NCBI RefSeq assembly: GCF_024105665.1 | Contig: NZ_JAAAMK010000002.1 | Coordinates: forward strand, 124,001 to 188,000 | Direction: 5' to 3' | Source of the DNA: Aliihoeflea aestuarii | Lineage (GTDB): Bacteria > Pseudomonadota > Alphaproteobacteria > Rhizobiales > Rhizobiaceae | Length of the DNA stretch: 64,000 nucleotides | Shown here: one piece after another, positions 50,263 through 60,778 of the stretch | Position numbering within the stretch: position 1 is the first letter of the stretch | Layout: each line of letters starts with the position of its first letter | Translations under genes and position numbers: made by a program | The notes under the pieces: model-generated | Databases searched by the model: none | Told to the model about the DNA's origin: nothing | The model's input: only the letters and a program-made list of their open reading frames with translations

Positions 50263-50861
50263 ATGTTGAGGCTCGATCATCTGACCGTGATAGCTCCACC
50301 TCGATGTGCCTTTCGGGACGCGGCACGACTATATGGGCACCCACAATCATCGACTCCAGATCGGAAATCGCGTCTATCTGGAGATTGTGGCGCTTGATCC
50401 GGCAGGGACAGTACCCGGCCGTCCGCGATGGTTTGAACTGGACGAGCAGGATAAGGTTCGCGCCGACTGGGACAAGGGCAACCGCCTGCGTGGATGGGTC
50501 GTCCAGCACGGAAAACATTGATGCCACTCTTTCGGCCCATGGCATGATCTTCGGCTCAAAGGTTCCGTTGCCTGCACAGAAAGCCAGTTTTGCCTTTGGC
50601 GTCCCGAACGACGGCTCGTTGCCGCTCGATGGCATCGCACCTTCGATCATCGATCATTACAGCGACACGAGCCATTTCGCTGCCATTCCGGATATGGGCG
50701 CGCGCCTTCGGTCATTCACAATCGAGCATCCCGATCCAACCGGTGTTGTGGCCCTTTATCGAAATCTTGCCATCGACCATCCTCCAACGGTCATCCAGGG
50801 ACAGGAAATCAAATATCGCGCGTTCATCGATACACGGACGGGATCAAGGGAACTCAGCTGA
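50263..50861 (+). pseudogene. decayed VOC/glyoxalase-like protein gene
   Basis: Three pieces of one glyoxalase_3-like (VOC) protein lie in three reading frames. The start MLRLDHLTVIAP is in frame at 50263. The part MPFGTRHDYMGTHNHRLQIG to GWVVQ is in frame with 50306 and hits a stop at 50519-50521. The rest, TENIDATLSAHGMIFGSKVP to the stop at 50861, is in frame with 50304. About 20 residues between pieces one and two are missing (deletion near 50300), and a one-base insertion or two-base deletion near 50507 explains the second shift. The encoded protein cannot be made intact. The parent function is unknown. Confidence 0.82.
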
Positions 50862-50943
50862 TCAGGGTGCGTATGGGGCTGGAACGGCCGCAGATCATAA
50901 TCGCATAAGATGGATTATGGAACTCGGGATGTTCCGTTAATAC

Positions 50944-51747
50944 TCATCGGAAATCGATAGCCAACCCGTCGTAAGCCGGTTCGACGTGATCCGGCGTTGC
51001 GTCGTTCACCCTGTCGTAGTCCAGCGGAATATGCATGTGCGTCAGGATCGCGCGCGCGACCTTCAGGCGCGCGATCCAGTCGAGGGCTTGCTCCAGCGAG
51101 AAATGACTTGGGTGATGTTTGTACTGGAGTGCGTCGATGATGAGAACTTCGACATCTGCGAGGTCCTCGATGGTCGTGTCCGGAAAGTCGCTGACATCAG
51201 AGCAATATGCCAACTGTCCGATCCGAAAGCCAAGCGAAACGGTATCGCCATGGAATTGCGGCAATGGCCGGAACTCGATCGGCCCGCCGTCGCCTTCGAT
51301 GCTGAACGGCTCGCGATGAGCGATGGTGTGCGGAGTCAAAATCGGCGGATAGGAACTGCCGGCCGGAGTCTCGAAACAATAAGCGAATGATTCCTGCAAG
51401 CGTTCAAGCGTTGTCCGATCCGCATATATATCCATGCGCCGGCGCTGGATGAGCACGAAACTACGCAGATCGTCGATACCATGAATGTGGTCGGCATGCG
51501 CGTGCGTATAGACCACGGCGTCGAGCGCATCGACGCCCGCTGCGAGCATCTGCTGGCGAAAGTCCGGGCCGGTGTCGATCGCTACCCGCGTGACGCCGCG
51601 AGGACCGAAACGCTCGACCATGGCTGCCGTGCGCGTGCGTCGGTTGCGTGGATTGGCCGGGTCGCAATTCCCCCAGTCGCCCGTGATGCGCGGCACGCCC
51701 GGCGACGAGCCGCATCCCAGGATCGTGAGGCGATAGTACGCCGTCAT
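50944..51747 (-). CDS. MBL-fold hydrolase, PhnP-like
   Basis: 267-aa metallo-beta-lactamase-fold phosphodiesterase-like enzyme. GCGSSPGVPRITGDWGNCDP near the start and THAHADHIHGIDDLR as the zinc motif match PhnP/RNase Z relatives; further ligands are in QFHGDT, YCSDVSD and THMHIPLDY. Its start overlaps the tatD stop by four bases. The tatD-MBL pair after metG and holB is widespread in Alphaproteobacteria. Substrate unknown. Confidence 0.92.
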   Translation of the reverse strand: MTAYYRLTILGCGSSPGVPRITGDWGNCDPANPRNRRTRTAAMVERFGPRGVTRVAIDTGPDFRQQMLAAGVDALDAVVYTHAHADHIHGIDDLRSFVLIQRRRMDIYADRTTLERLQESFAYCFETPAGSSYPPILTPHTIAHREPFSIEGDGGPIEFRPLPQFHGDTVSLGFRIGQLAYCSDVSDFPDTTIEDLADVEVLIIDALQYKHHPSHFSLEQALDWIARLKVARAILTHMHIPLDYDRVNDATPDHVEPAYDGLAIDFR

Positions 51748-52526
51748 GCGGGGCGTGGCATCTTGGAAAAGAGCCGGAAAAAATTGTCTGTCGTCATCTG
51801 GTGAACATCGGTATCGCTCAGGCCGATCGTATCGGCCAGCACCGCAGCCGTATGGGCAACGAACGCCGGTTCGTTGCGCTTGCCGCGATACGGAACCGGC
51901 GCCAGAAACGGAGCGTCGGTCTCCACCAGCAGCCTTTCATGTGGCACCTGCCGCGCGATTTCGCGGATATCGTCCGAGTTCTTGAATGTCAAAATGCCCG
52001 AAAACGAGATGTAACCACCCAGTTCGACGCCAATTCTCGCCAATTCGGACCCTGAGGAAAAGCAATGCAAAACAAAGGGAAATTGGCCTTTTCTGGATTC
52101 GTTTCGAAGGATTTCCGCCATGTCTTTGTCAGCCGAGCGGGCATGAATGACTAGCGGCAACCCGGTCAACCTCGCCGCAGCGATGTGCGTACGCAACCCT
52201 TGCGCCTGGGCCGCGCGCGGCGACTTGTCATAATGATAGTCGAGACCCGCCTCCCCGATTGCGACCACCTTCGCATGGGCACTGAGTGCCACGAGTTCGT
52301 CCACAGTGACGTCGAGTTCCTCATCAGCATTGTGCGGATGCGTGCCGACGGAACAATAGACCTCGTCATATGCTTCGGCGATGGCACGAACCTGGTCGAA
52401 ACGGCGCACGCGGGTCGAAATCGTCACCATCCGCGTCACGCCGGCGGCACGCGCGTGATCGATGATGGTGTCTCGCTCGCTCTCGAACTCGGGAAAATCG
52501 AGATGGCAATGACTGTCGACGAGCAT
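51744..52526 (-). CDS. TatD family metal-dependent deoxyribonuclease
   Basis: 260-aa TIM-barrel hydrolase with DSHCHLDFPEF at the N-terminus (first HxH), AIGEAGLDYHY (Glu ligand), LVIHARSAD (His) and VETDAPFLAPVPYRG (Asp). Family members act as 3'-5' exonucleases or D-aminoacyl-hydrolase-like repair enzymes. ATG at 52526 lies two bases past the metG stop; an upstream in-frame start inside metG is not needed. Confidence 0.93.
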   Translation of the reverse strand: MLVDSHCHLDFPEFESERDTIIDHARAAGVTRMVTISTRVRRFDQVRAIAEAYDEVYCSVGTHPHNADEELDVTVDELVALSAHAKVVAIGEAGLDYHYDKSPRAAQAQGLRTHIAAARLTGLPLVIHARSADKDMAEILRNESRKGQFPFVLHCFSSGSELARIGVELGGYISFSGILTFKNSDDIREIARQVPHERLLVETDAPFLAPVPYRGKRNEPAFVAHTAAVLADTIGLSDTDVHQMTTDNFFRLFSKMPRPA

Positions 52527-52528
52527 CG

Positions 52529-54076
52529 TCACGCGTCTATTGCCTCTTGCTCGACATAGCGCGGGAAAATGCCTTGCGGAGCCGGCAGTTCCGCGCCCTC
52601 CAGCAGCCATCCGTCCGCCAGTTTGCCGAACTGACGGTCGTTCTCGGAAATGCCGAGAAGGTCGAGCAGTTTATCGGCTGATTGGGGAATGAAGGCGAGA
52701 CACAAGAGGCCAACGCGGCGCAGCACCTCCGCCGTCGTATAAAGAACCGTTTCCATGCGCGCCGGATCGGATTTGCGCAGTGCCCACGGCTCCTGCCCGG
52801 CGAAATAGCGGTTCGCCTCGGCGACGACCGCGAAGATGCCGGCCAGCGCGATATGTAGCGCCTGGCCGTTCATCGCCTTGCGCGCGGCCTCGAGAGCTTC
52901 GACGGATTGGGTCAAGATCGCATCATCGACTGCGGCGAGCTCGCCTTTTGAGGGCACCCTGCCCGCGCAGTTCTTGGCGATCATCGACAAGGACCGCTGC
53001 GCCAGATTTCCCAGATCATTGGCGAGATCGGCATTGGTACGATTGACGATCGCCTCGTGGCTGTAATTTCCATCCTGTCCGAACGGCACCTCGCGCAGCA
53101 GGAAATAGCGCAACTGATCGAGCCCGTAATGCTCGACCAGCGCGGCCGGATCGATCACGTTGCCGACCGATTTCGACATTTTTTCCCCACGGTTGAAGAC
53201 GAAACCGTGGCTGAAAACCCGCTTGGGAAGCGCGATCCCGGCGGACATGAGAAAGGCTGGCCAATAAACGGCGTGGAAGCGGGTGATATCCTTGCCGATG
53301 ACATGAACATTGGCAGGCCAGTTTACCCAAAGAGATGCGTTTTCATCGGGATAACCGACCGCTGTGAGGTAGTTTGTCAGAGCGTCGACCCAGACATACA
53401 TGACATGTTTGTCGTCGCCGGGAACCGGAATACCCCAATCGAAAGTCGTCCGTGAGATCGACAGATCCTTCAAGCCGGATTTGACGAAGCTAACGACCTC
53501 GTTGCGACGCTCGGCGGGCCCGACAAACTCCGGCTGTTTCTCATACAGCGCCAGCAAACGATCCTGATAAGACGAGAGCCGGAAGAAATAGCTTTCCTCT
53601 TCGACCCATTCGACCGGTGTTCCCTGGGGGCCGTAGCGCACTCCGTCACGAACGTCCGTCTCGTCTTCGCCGTAATAGGCTTCGTCGCGGACGGAATACC
53701 ATCCTGCATACCCGCCCTTGTAGATGTCGCCGTTCTTCTCCATCGCGGTCCAGATCGCCTGAGACGCAAGCTTGTGGCGTTCCTCGCTGGTGCGGATGAA
53801 GTCATCGTTCGACGCATTGAGAAGCGAGGCCATCTTTTTGAATTCTAAAGAATTTCTATCAGCCAGCTCGCGCGGAGAAATTCCTTCTTTCCGGGCCGTC
53901 TGCAGCATCTTGATGCCGTGCTCGTCGGTTCCGGTAAGGAAATGCACATCCTTGCCGTCCAGCCGCTGAAACCGCGCCAGCGCATCGGTGGCGATCAGCT
54001 CGTAGGCATGGCCGATATGAGGCTTGCCGTTGGGATAGGAAATCGCAGTGGTAATATAGAATTTCTCGGCGGCCAT
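52529..54076 (-). CDS. metG: methionyl-tRNA synthetase
   Basis: Class I synthetase charging tRNA-Met. 515 aa, shorter than the enteric enzyme because the C-terminal dimerisation domain is absent. HIGH-type motif in [13 protein letters not shown] and KMSKS in [11 protein letters not shown] are intact. No CxxC zinc knuckle of the enteric type is visible, as in many alphaproteobacterial enzymes. Middle gene of the leftward run. Confidence 0.96.
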   Translation of the reverse strand: MAAEKFYITTAISYPNGKPHIGHAYELIATDALARFQRLDGKDVHFLTGTDEHGIKMLQTARKEGISPRELADRNSLEFKKMASLLNASNDDFIRTSEERHKLASQAIWTAMEKNGDIYKGGYAGWYSVRDEAYYGEDETDVRDGVRYGPQGTPVEWVEEESYFFRLSSYQDRLLALYEKQPEFVGPAERRNEVVSFVKSGLKDLSISRTTFDWGIPVPGDDKHVMYVWVDALTNYLTAVGYPDENASLWVNWPANVHVIGKDITRFHAVYWPAFLMSAGIALPKRVFSHGFVFNRGEKMSKSVGNVIDPAALVEHYGLDQLRYFLLREVPFGQDGNYSHEAIVNRTNADLANDLGNLAQRSLSMIAKNCAGRVPSKGELAAVDDAILTQSVEALEAARKAMNGQALHIALAGIFAVVAEANRYFAGQEPWALRKSDPARMETVLYTTAEVLRRVGLLCLAFIPQSADKLLDLLGISENDRQFGKLADGWLLEGAELPAPQGIFPRYVEQEAIDA

Positions 54077-54145
54077 GCTGTTGCTCGGTCTTTCATGTGT
54101 GTCGCGGTCACATAGACCACGGACCCGCTTTTGGCCAGCCGCCGC

Positions 54146-55183
54146 TCACCGCGCGCCGCAAAGGCTTCCGAGCAGCGATACGACATGCTGGCGCTTGTCG
54201 AGGTTGTAGGTATCGGTGTCGCGCATCTGCTGGCGGATGCTTGCCCAGTCCGCGGCGAGGCGCGCCGCCGTCTCAACCTCACCCGCTTCGCCGAACGAAC
54301 GTGCCCTCGCCTCGGCGATCGATGCAACATGCTCGTTGAACAACTGAAACTGCACGGTAGCATCCCGCCCGCCGACGGCATCGGCGATTCTGTAGGCGGC
54401 GGCGACATCGAAGCGCGATGCCGACATCATCGCATCAACCGCATCCGCGATGTCCAGGCCGCCGAAATGTGTCATCAAAAGCGCATCTCTCACGCTGCCG
54501 CCGGCACGCTGGATCAGAGAATCCGAACTGTCCGTTCCCGGCGAGATCGCCCGAAGTGCCCGCACGATGTCGTGCTGGTCGAGCGGCTTCAGCTTCACGA
54601 GTTGGCAGCGCGAGCGGATCGTGGGAAGCATGCGGCCGATCGAGTGGACGATCAGAACGAACAATGTACGCGGAGGGGGTTCTTCAAGGCTTTTCAAAAG
54701 CGCGTTGGCCGCATTTCGGTTCATGTCGTCTGCCGCGTCGACGATGACGACGCGATACCCGCCATCGTGCGAAGTCATCGACAGGAATCGGCCGACCCGC
54801 CTGACCTCATCGACGGTGACGGCAGATTTGAACCCGCTGCCGCGCTCGGCAACCGGCCGTGTAAGATGTATCAGCGATGGGTGAGCGCCTTGTGCCATCA
54901 GTCGAAAGAGCGTCGATCCGGTGTCGACTTCAGTCAACCTTTCCGACGCGGAGGCCGGATCGGGATGGGCAAGGATGTGATAGGCGAGCCGGAAAGCCAG
55001 AGTCGCCTTCCCAATGCCCCTTGGCCCTGAAAGAACGAGTGCGTGATGAAACTTGCCGGCGCGATACGCGTGCGCGAGGTCTTCCGCCTCATTGCTATGG
55101 CCGAAAAGATGACCGTGTTCGACCGGTTCGGGAATGTCCGGTATCGTATCGTATCGCTCGGATGCGACGCGCTCAAAGCTCAT
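54146..55183 (-). CDS. holB: DNA polymerase III subunit delta'
   Basis: Clamp-loader subunit. 345 aa with an AAA+ domain: [17 protein letters not shown] (P-loop variant), the [27 protein letters not shown] block and PTIRSRC with the sensor arginine. The start overlaps the tmk stop by 11 bases, the usual tmk-holB pairing. Confidence 0.95.
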   Translation of the reverse strand: MSFERVASERYDTIPDIPEPVEHGHLFGHSNEAEDLAHAYRAGKFHHALVLSGPRGIGKATLAFRLAYHILAHPDPASASERLTEVDTGSTLFRLMAQGAHPSLIHLTRPVAERGSGFKSAVTVDEVRRVGRFLSMTSHDGGYRVVIVDAADDMNRNAANALLKSLEEPPPRTLFVLIVHSIGRMLPTIRSRCQLVKLKPLDQHDIVRALRAISPGTDSSDSLIQRAGGSVRDALLMTHFGGLDIADAVDAMMSASRFDVAAAYRIADAVGGRDATVQFQLFNEHVASIAEARARSFGEAGEVETAARLAADWASIRQQMRDTDTYNLDKRQHVVSLLGSLCGAR

Positions 55184-55841
55184 CGGCCACCTGCAGCAGG
55201 CTGTTCGACGGAGCGATCACTTTCGTAACGCACGTCCAGACCGCATCGGCCACGTCGGTCTGGTCCCGCGCCGCATCGACGATCACGCAGCGCGCCGGCT
55301 CCGCCCGAGCGATGTCGATATAGGCTTCGCGTCTTTCCTCGTGCAGTGCGAGATTTTCCTTTTCATAGCGGTCCGCGTCCTGCGAACCACGCCTGGCCGC
55401 TGCACGGCGCATTCCTTCGGCGGGGTCGAGATCGAGAATGATCGTCAGATCCGGCATCATGCCGTTGATCGCAACCCCTTCGAGCGCGCTCATGAACGCC
55501 TTGTCGAGACGCCCCGAAACGCCCTGATAGACACGCGAGGAATCGAGGAACCGGTCGCACAGAACGATCTTTCCGCTCTCGATCGCAGGTCGGATGACCT
55601 GCTCGACGTGGTCCGAACGAGCGGCCGCGAACAGCATGGCTTCCATCGCCGGGCCGAAGGGTTCGGCCGCTCCGGAAAGAAGAACGTGACGCACGGCCTC
55701 GCCGCCCGGCGAGCCCCCCGGCTCGCGCGAGACGACGACGTCATGGCCTTCGGCTTCCAGCCGATCCGCCAGAAGGCGGATCTGCGTGGACTTGCCGGCA
55801 CCCTCGCCGCCTTCAAAGGTGATGAAATGTCCCTTTGGCAA
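55173..55841 (-). CDS. tmk: thymidylate kinase
   Basis: Phosphorylates dTMP to dTDP. 222 aa. P-loop [12 protein letters not shown], the DR motif [14 protein letters not shown] and the lid region [18 protein letters not shown] are present. No ATG fits; TTG at 55841 has AAAGGA six bases upstream and gives the usual start [12 protein letters not shown]. First of the pair with holB, after the carboxypeptidase gene. Confidence 0.95.
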   Translation of the reverse strand: MPKGHFITFEGGEGAGKSTQIRLLADRLEAEGHDVVVSREPGGSPGGEAVRHVLLSGAAEPFGPAMEAMLFAAARSDHVEQVIRPAIESGKIVLCDRFLDSSRVYQGVSGRLDKAFMSALEGVAINGMMPDLTIILDLDPAEGMRRAAARRGSQDADRYEKENLALHEERREAYIDIARAEPARCVIVDAARDQTDVADAVWTCVTKVIAPSNSLLQVADEL

Positions 55842-55949
55842 TGCGCATCCTTTCGCCAGCCGCAATGTCGTACGGCTCTCAGATAGGCGAGATTGGAAGC
55901 GAATGCGACCCGGCACGCTTCGCCGATGCGAGCAATCCCCAGATCGGAC

Positions 55950-57110
55950 TTACCGCATCCAACCGATGGCGAGTTCTTCGACCGCGTCCAGCGCACGTTG
56001 ATGAAGCGCACCCTGCCCGACCGACTCGGCTGCGTAGAGCGGCGTTTCCTGGCTTATCGCGTCGCCGATCCAGACCCGCAACACGCCGACGCGCGCGCCC
56101 TCCTCGACCGGTGCCATCACCGGACCGTCATAGACGATGCGTGCAACGAGCCTGTCGCGGTTCGTCAGCGGGACGAAAAGCGAGATCGGGCCATCGGACC
56201 GCAGCGCGACACCGGACTTCGCCCCGCCATAGACCTTAGCCTCTCCGACGACCTCGTCTGCGGCGAAAATCTGATACTTGTCGAAAGCCCGCATGCCCCA
56301 ATCGATGATTTTGCGGGCTTCTTCGGCGCGCTGCGCATCGCTTTCCATGCCGCTCAGGGCGACGAAGAGGCGCCGATCGTCCCGCGCCACGGACCCGACG
56401 ATGCCATAGCCTGATTCCGTCGTGAAGCCGGTCTTCATGCCGTCCGCGCCGATGTTCATCCGCAAGAGCGGGTTGCGGTTGCGCTGGGTGATGTTGTTCC
56501 AGGTGAAGTCCGGCTGCGAATAGTACTGATAGTACTCCGGATATTCCTTCCAGATGTGATGCGCGAGTATGGCGAGTTCGCGCACCGTCACCACCTGCCC
56601 CTCGGCAGGAAGGCCGGTGGAATTCTTGAAAACGGAGCGTGTCAACCCGATCTCGCGGGCACGCTCGGTCATCAGTTGGGCGAAGTTGTCTTCCGACCCC
56701 GCCATGCCTTCGGCGATGATGATGCAGCCATCATTGGCGGACTGAACGATCACGCCCTGAATCAGGTTTTCGAGCGTGATCGAGGAGCGCACCTCGGCGA
56801 ACATGGTCGAGCCGCCGGACATCGCGCCGCCCGTGCGCCAAGCGTTTTCGCTGACGTAGAATTCATCCTGGAGCGAAAGCCGACCCGTCTTGAGCGCATT
56901 GAAGACGACTTCCATCGTCATCAGTTTTGCAAGCGAGGCCGGCGGAATAAGCGTGTCCGGGTCCTTGGAGAAAAGGACCGTGCCCGTATCGGCGTCGATC
57001 ATGAAGCCCTGGCTGGCGCGCGTTTCGAACAATTGCGCTGCGGCGATCTGGACATGGGCCAGCGACAAAACCAGCGCCACAACTACGCCTGAAAATCCCC
57101 GACCGACCAT
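55950..57110 (-). CDS. D-alanyl-D-alanine carboxypeptidase (DacA type)
   Basis: Second PBP5-type enzyme of the window, 386 aa. Signal peptide (MVGRGFSGVVVALVLSLAHVQIAAA), then SLAK (SxxK), SAN and KTG motifs, with a C-terminal PBP5_C beta domain (about 285-380) and a final helix that can associate with the membrane. Unlike the enzyme at 18266 it has no SPOR domain. ATG at 57110 preferred over a GTG at 57149. It is 108 bases upstream of tmk. Confidence 0.93.
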   Translation of the reverse strand: MVGRGFSGVVVALVLSLAHVQIAAAQLFETRASQGFMIDADTGTVLFSKDPDTLIPPASLAKLMTMEVVFNALKTGRLSLQDEFYVSENAWRTGGAMSGGSTMFAEVRSSITLENLIQGVIVQSANDGCIIIAEGMAGSEDNFAQLMTERAREIGLTRSVFKNSTGLPAEGQVVTVRELAILAHHIWKEYPEYYQYYSQPDFTWNNITQRNRNPLLRMNIGADGMKTGFTTESGYGIVGSVARDDRRLFVALSGMESDAQRAEEARKIIDWGMRAFDKYQIFAADEVVGEAKVYGGAKSGVALRSDGPISLFVPLTNRDRLVARIVYDGPVMAPVEEGARVGVLRVWIGDAISQETPLYAAESVGQGALHQRALDAVEELAIGWMR

Positions 57111-57196
57111 AGCCACACCCCTGTTGCTTGCCCTCGGCGAGGCTAGCACCGGCCGGGAAGCCGATGCAACTCAACTCCCGGCGAGCGCAATGCCGG

Positions 57197-57607
57197 TCAC
57201 TTCAACTGCCCGGACCACTGGAGCGCGGCTACCGTGCCCCCGGCAACCGCCGCGCTCATCACCGTCCCCCACGCCGTGTCGGCGAAGGCAAGCGTCGTAT
57301 CGAAACCGCGTACGACGGACAGATTGGTGAAATTGTAGGTCAGGTAGCAGAAGAAGCCGTAAAGCGCGCCATTGAAAGCGGCCGTCGTCCAACTCGCATT
57401 GGCCATGCCGGCCGATATGGCGAAATAGACGAGACCGACGAGATAAAAGGCATAAAAGAGCGCCGCCATGCCCCATCGCGGATTGTCGGCCATCAGATCG
57501 CCCATGCGCGAGACATAAAAATTGCGCGCGATCAGCCCGAGCCAAAGACCATCTATGATCAGGAAAAGAACGAGCGCTATGCCGTAGGCGGAAACATATT
57601 TGGTCAT
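57197..57607 (-). CDS. DUF2177 membrane protein
   Basis: 136 aa with four membrane spans. The start YVSAYGIALVLFLIIDGLWLG, the RWGMAALFYAFYLVGLVYFAI segment and FNGALYGFFCYLTYNFTNLSVVRGF match DUF2177. Function unknown. It stands between tgt and the DacA-type gene with small gaps. Confidence 0.86.
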   Translation of the reverse strand: MTKYVSAYGIALVLFLIIDGLWLGLIARNFYVSRMGDLMADNPRWGMAALFYAFYLVGLVYFAISAGMANASWTTAAFNGALYGFFCYLTYNFTNLSVVRGFDTTLAFADTAWGTVMSAAVAGGTVAALQWSGQLK

Positions 57608-57648
57608 TGAAGCAAATCCCGCGTGTATGCCGATGACCTTCTACGCGG

Positions 57649-58779
57649 CTAGAGTGCCGGCAGATCGCCGCTTGCCCAGTTTTCGGCGATCTCGCCTGCA
57701 CGCGCCACAAAGCGCCCGGCTTCGATCGAACGGCGGATATCGGCCATCAGACTTTGATAATAGGCCAGGTTGTTCCACGTCAAAAGCATACCGCCCAAGG
57801 CTTCGCCAGACTTTACCAGATGGTGCAGATAGGCGCGGCTGTAGTCTCGTGCCGCAGGGCAGTCGCTTTCCTCGTCAAGCGGCCGATTGTCCTCCGCATG
57901 ACGCGCATTTTTCAGGTTCACCTTGCCGCGGCGCGTATACGCAAGACCGTGGCGGCCGGCGCGTGTGGGCATGACGCAGTCGAACATGTCGATCCCGCGC
58001 GCCACCGATTTCAAAATGTCGTCCGGCGTGCCGACGCCCATCAGGTAGCGCGGTTTGTTTTCGGGCAGGAGTGGCGTCGTCACTTCGAGCATGTCGAGCA
58101 TGACATTTTGCGGCTCGCCCACGGCAAGGCCACCAACGGCATAACCCTTGAGGTCGAGCGCTGCGAGAGCGTTCGCGGACCGTTCCCGCAGCGCCGGCAC
58201 GTCGCCGCCCTGCACGATGCCGAACATGGCTTTGCCCGGCTGGTCGCCGAATGCCACCTTGCAGCGCTCGGCCCAGCGAAGCGACAACTCCATCGCCTTT
58301 TCGATTGCCTCATGCGTCGCAGGCAACGCCGTGCATTCGTCGAGCTGCATCTGGATATCGCTGTCGAGCAAGCCTTGGATCTCGATCGATCGTTCCGGCG
58401 ACATTTCATGGACCGTCCCGTCGATATGCGACCGGAACGTCACGCCCTTTTCGGTGATCTTGCGAAGTTGTGCCAGAGACATGACCTGAAACCCGCCTGA
58501 ATCCGTCAGGATCGGATGCGGCCAGCGCGCGAATTCATGGAGGCCGCCAAGGCGTGCCATCCGTTCCGCGCCGGGGCGCAGCATCAGATGATAGGTGTTG
58601 CCGAGAATGATGTCTGAGCCGAGGTCGCGCACTTGGTCGAGATACATCGCCTTGACCGTTCCGCCTGTGCCAACCGGCATGAACGCCGGCGTGCGCACCG
58701 TTCCACGCGGCATGGTGATCTCACCACGGCGCGCCATGCCGTCGCTCGCCAGAACATGGAACTGGAAGTTTTCGGTCAT
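57649..58779 (-). CDS. tgt: queuine tRNA-ribosyltransferase with degraded zinc site
   Basis: Exchanges guanine 34 of GUN-anticodon tRNAs for preQ1. 376 aa. The substrate-side Asp93 in [10 protein letters not shown] and the nucleophile region [13 protein letters not shown] are present. The structural zinc site is not: positions equal to E. coli C302, C304, C307 and H333 read S305, C307, A310 and N336, with the same spacing. The ATG overlaps queA by four bases. Activity may be kept without zinc, since the site is structural. Confidence 0.93.
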   Translation of the reverse strand: MTENFQFHVLASDGMARRGEITMPRGTVRTPAFMPVGTGGTVKAMYLDQVRDLGSDIILGNTYHLMLRPGAERMARLGGLHEFARWPHPILTDSGGFQVMSLAQLRKITEKGVTFRSHIDGTVHEMSPERSIEIQGLLDSDIQMQLDECTALPATHEAIEKAMELSLRWAERCKVAFGDQPGKAMFGIVQGGDVPALRERSANALAALDLKGYAVGGLAVGEPQNVMLDMLEVTTPLLPENKPRYLMGVGTPDDILKSVARGIDMFDCVMPTRAGRHGLAYTRRGKVNLKNARHAEDNRPLDEESDCPAARDYSRAYLHHLVKSGEALGGMLLTWNNLAYYQSLMADIRRSIEAGRFVARAGEIAENWASGDLPAL

Positions 58780-59852
58780 TCGGATTCGGCCCTGAAGAGC
58801 AGGCTCGCATCGCCGTAGGAATAGAAGCGATAGAAGCTGGAAATGGCATGGTCGTAGGCCGCGCGCATATGCTCATACCCGGCAAATGCCGAAACGAGCA
58901 TGAAGAGCGTGGAGCGCGGCAGGTGGAAATTGGTCATCAGGACGTCGACGGCCTTGAAGCGATAGCCGGGCGTGATGAAAATGTCGGTCGGTCCGGACCA
59001 CGGCTCGATTGCACCGTCGGGTCGCGCCGCGCTTTCCAGAAGCCTGAGCGATGTCGTTCCGACGGCGACGATACGCCCTCCGGCCGCCCTGGCTGCATTG
59101 AGCTTTTCAGCGATCGCCGCATCGATCGTGCCGATCTCGGCATGCATCTTGTGGTCGTTGGTATCGTCCGCCTTGACGGGCAGGAAGGTCCCCGCCCCCA
59201 CATGGAGCGTCACGAACGCCGTTTGCGCGCCAACTGCCTCGACGGCACTCATGAGTTCGGGTGTGAAATGGAGACCGGCCGTTGGAGCAGCGACGGCCCC
59301 CTCCTCACGCGCGTAGATGGTCTGGTAGTCGGCGCGGTCGCGTGCATCCTCCGCACGCTTGGATGCGATATAAGGCGGCAGCGGAATGTGGCCGACCGCA
59401 TGCAGCGCCTCGTCCAGCACGGGGCCGGACAGGTCGAAGGCAAGCGTCACTTCCCCTACCTCTCCCTTTTCGATCACGTCGGCCGACAGACTGCCCGCAA
59501 GGCACATCGCTTCCGAATGCCCGAACTCGATGCGATCGCCTGTTGTCAGGCGCTTGGCAGGCCGCGCGAACGCCTTCCACTGGTTGGGCGCAATGCGCAT
59601 ATGCAAGGTGAGGTCTATTTCGCTGACCGCATCGCCGCGCCGGCGCAAGCCGATCAGTTGCGCCGGGATAACTTTCGTATCGTTGAAGACCAGCACGTCG
59701 CTTGCGCGCAGGAAAGTCGGCAGGTCGCGCACCGAACGGTCGGAGACGACGTCGCCGTCAACAACAAGCATGCGCGCGGTATCGCGCGGCTCCGCCGGGC
59801 GCAGGGCTATGCGCTCATCCGGCAAATCGAAATCGAAAAGATCGACACGCAT
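58776..59852 (-). CDS. queA: S-adenosylmethionine:tRNA ribosyltransferase-isomerase
   Basis: Adds the epoxycyclopentanediol ring to preQ1 in tRNA, the step after Tgt. 358 aa. [20 protein letters not shown] at the start, [19 protein letters not shown] in the [15 protein letters not shown] block and [18 protein letters not shown] near the end are diagnostic. Translationally coupled to tgt (ATGA). A queG/queH gene for the final reduction is not in the window. Confidence 0.97.
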   Translation of the reverse strand: MRVDLFDFDLPDERIALRPAEPRDTARMLVVDGDVVSDRSVRDLPTFLRASDVLVFNDTKVIPAQLIGLRRRGDAVSEIDLTLHMRIAPNQWKAFARPAKRLTTGDRIEFGHSEAMCLAGSLSADVIEKGEVGEVTLAFDLSGPVLDEALHAVGHIPLPPYIASKRAEDARDRADYQTIYAREEGAVAAPTAGLHFTPELMSAVEAVGAQTAFVTLHVGAGTFLPVKADDTNDHKMHAEIGTIDAAIAEKLNAARAAGGRIVAVGTTSLRLLESAARPDGAIEPWSGPTDIFITPGYRFKAVDVLMTNFHLPRSTLFMLVSAFAGYEHMRAAYDHAISSFYRFYSYGDASLLFRAESE

Positions 59853-59858
59853 AGCTGA

Positions 59859-60242
59859 TCAGGGACCGACGCAGGTCAGAGCGTAGGCGCCCTGCCCGAT
59901 CACACGCAGCGTGCCGGCCATCGCGTGGTCCCGCTCTTCAAGCGCCTCGAACAGGCGCAACTCGGCAACGATACGCTCGACATTTGGATCGGTGAAATCG
60001 ACGCTGATGCGGTTGTCCTCGCGGAACGCCTGTCCGACGATGACAGCATTTTCGGCGCCGCCTATCGACAAGGAACGCTCGCCTATGGAGATGCCGCCCG
60101 CGATTACGGACAGAACCGGCAGGCTGCCAATCGTCAGATCCACCGAAATGTCCGGCTCACCCGCGCAAGAAATCGTGCCGGAAGCGTGGGCGCTCCCGGC
60201 ACTGATCAGAACGGATGCTGCAATCAGCAGGCAACGCATCAT
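59859..60242 (-). CDS. small exported protein of unknown function
   Basis: 127 aa with a clear signal peptide (MMRCLLIAASVLISAGSAHA) and two cysteines (C26 in ISCAGEP and C124 near the end) that could form a disulfide in the periplasm. The mature part is rich in beta-strand patterns. No family recalled. Overlaps the following cyclophilin gene by four bases at its start and precedes queA by six bases. Confidence 0.75.
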   Translation of the reverse strand: MMRCLLIAASVLISAGSAHASGTISCAGEPDISVDLTIGSLPVLSVIAGGISIGERSLSIGGAENAVIVGQAFREDNRISVDFTDPNVERIVAELRLFEALEERDHAMAGTLRVIGQGAYALTCVGP

Positions 60243-60748
60243 GCGTCGGCCGCGACCTTCATCGAGACGATCGAATCAGGGTCCTGAACCGGCTCGCCGC
60301 GCTTGATCGCGTCGACGAATTCCATGCCTTCGATGACCTGGCCCCAAACCGTGTACTGGCGGTTGAGGAACGCGGCATCGCCGAAACAGATGAAGAACTG
60401 GGAATTCGCCGAGTTCGGGTTTTGCGAACGCGCCATGGAACAGGCACCACGACCGTGATTGGCGTTGGAAAACTCCGCCTTCAGGTCGGGCTTGTCCGAA
60501 CCACCCATGCCCGCGCGGCTCGGATTGAAGTCCTTGCCGCCCTTGCGGCCGAACTTCACATCGCCGGTCTGCGCCATGAAGCCTTCGATCACGCGATGGA
60601 AAACGACGCCGTCATAAGCGCCCTCACGCGCCAGTTCCTTGATCCGCGCGACATGGCCGGGGGCCAGATCGGGGTAGAGCTCGATCGTCACCGTGCCCTT
60701 CGTCGTTTCCATGACGAGCGCGTTTTCCGGATCCTTGATCTCGGCCAT
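60239..60748 (-). CDS. peptidyl-prolyl cis-trans isomerase, cyclophilin type (cytosolic)
   Basis: 169 aa without signal peptide. Cyclophilin motifs FHRVIEGFMAQTGD, the GGSDKPDLKAEFSN segment and NSANSQFFICFGDA, with active-site Arg (HRV), Phe and Gln conserved. It lies 30 bases after the exported cyclophilin; the pair arose by duplication and serves two compartments. Confidence 0.94.
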   Translation of the reverse strand: MAEIKDPENALVMETTKGTVTIELYPDLAPGHVARIKELAREGAYDGVVFHRVIEGFMAQTGDVKFGRKGGKDFNPSRAGMGGSDKPDLKAEFSNANHGRGACSMARSQNPNSANSQFFICFGDAAFLNRQYTVWGQVIEGMEFVDAIKRGEPVQDPDSIVSMKVAADA

Positions 60749-60778
60749 ATGTAATCCTTCCTTTTTGCTTCGAATCGA

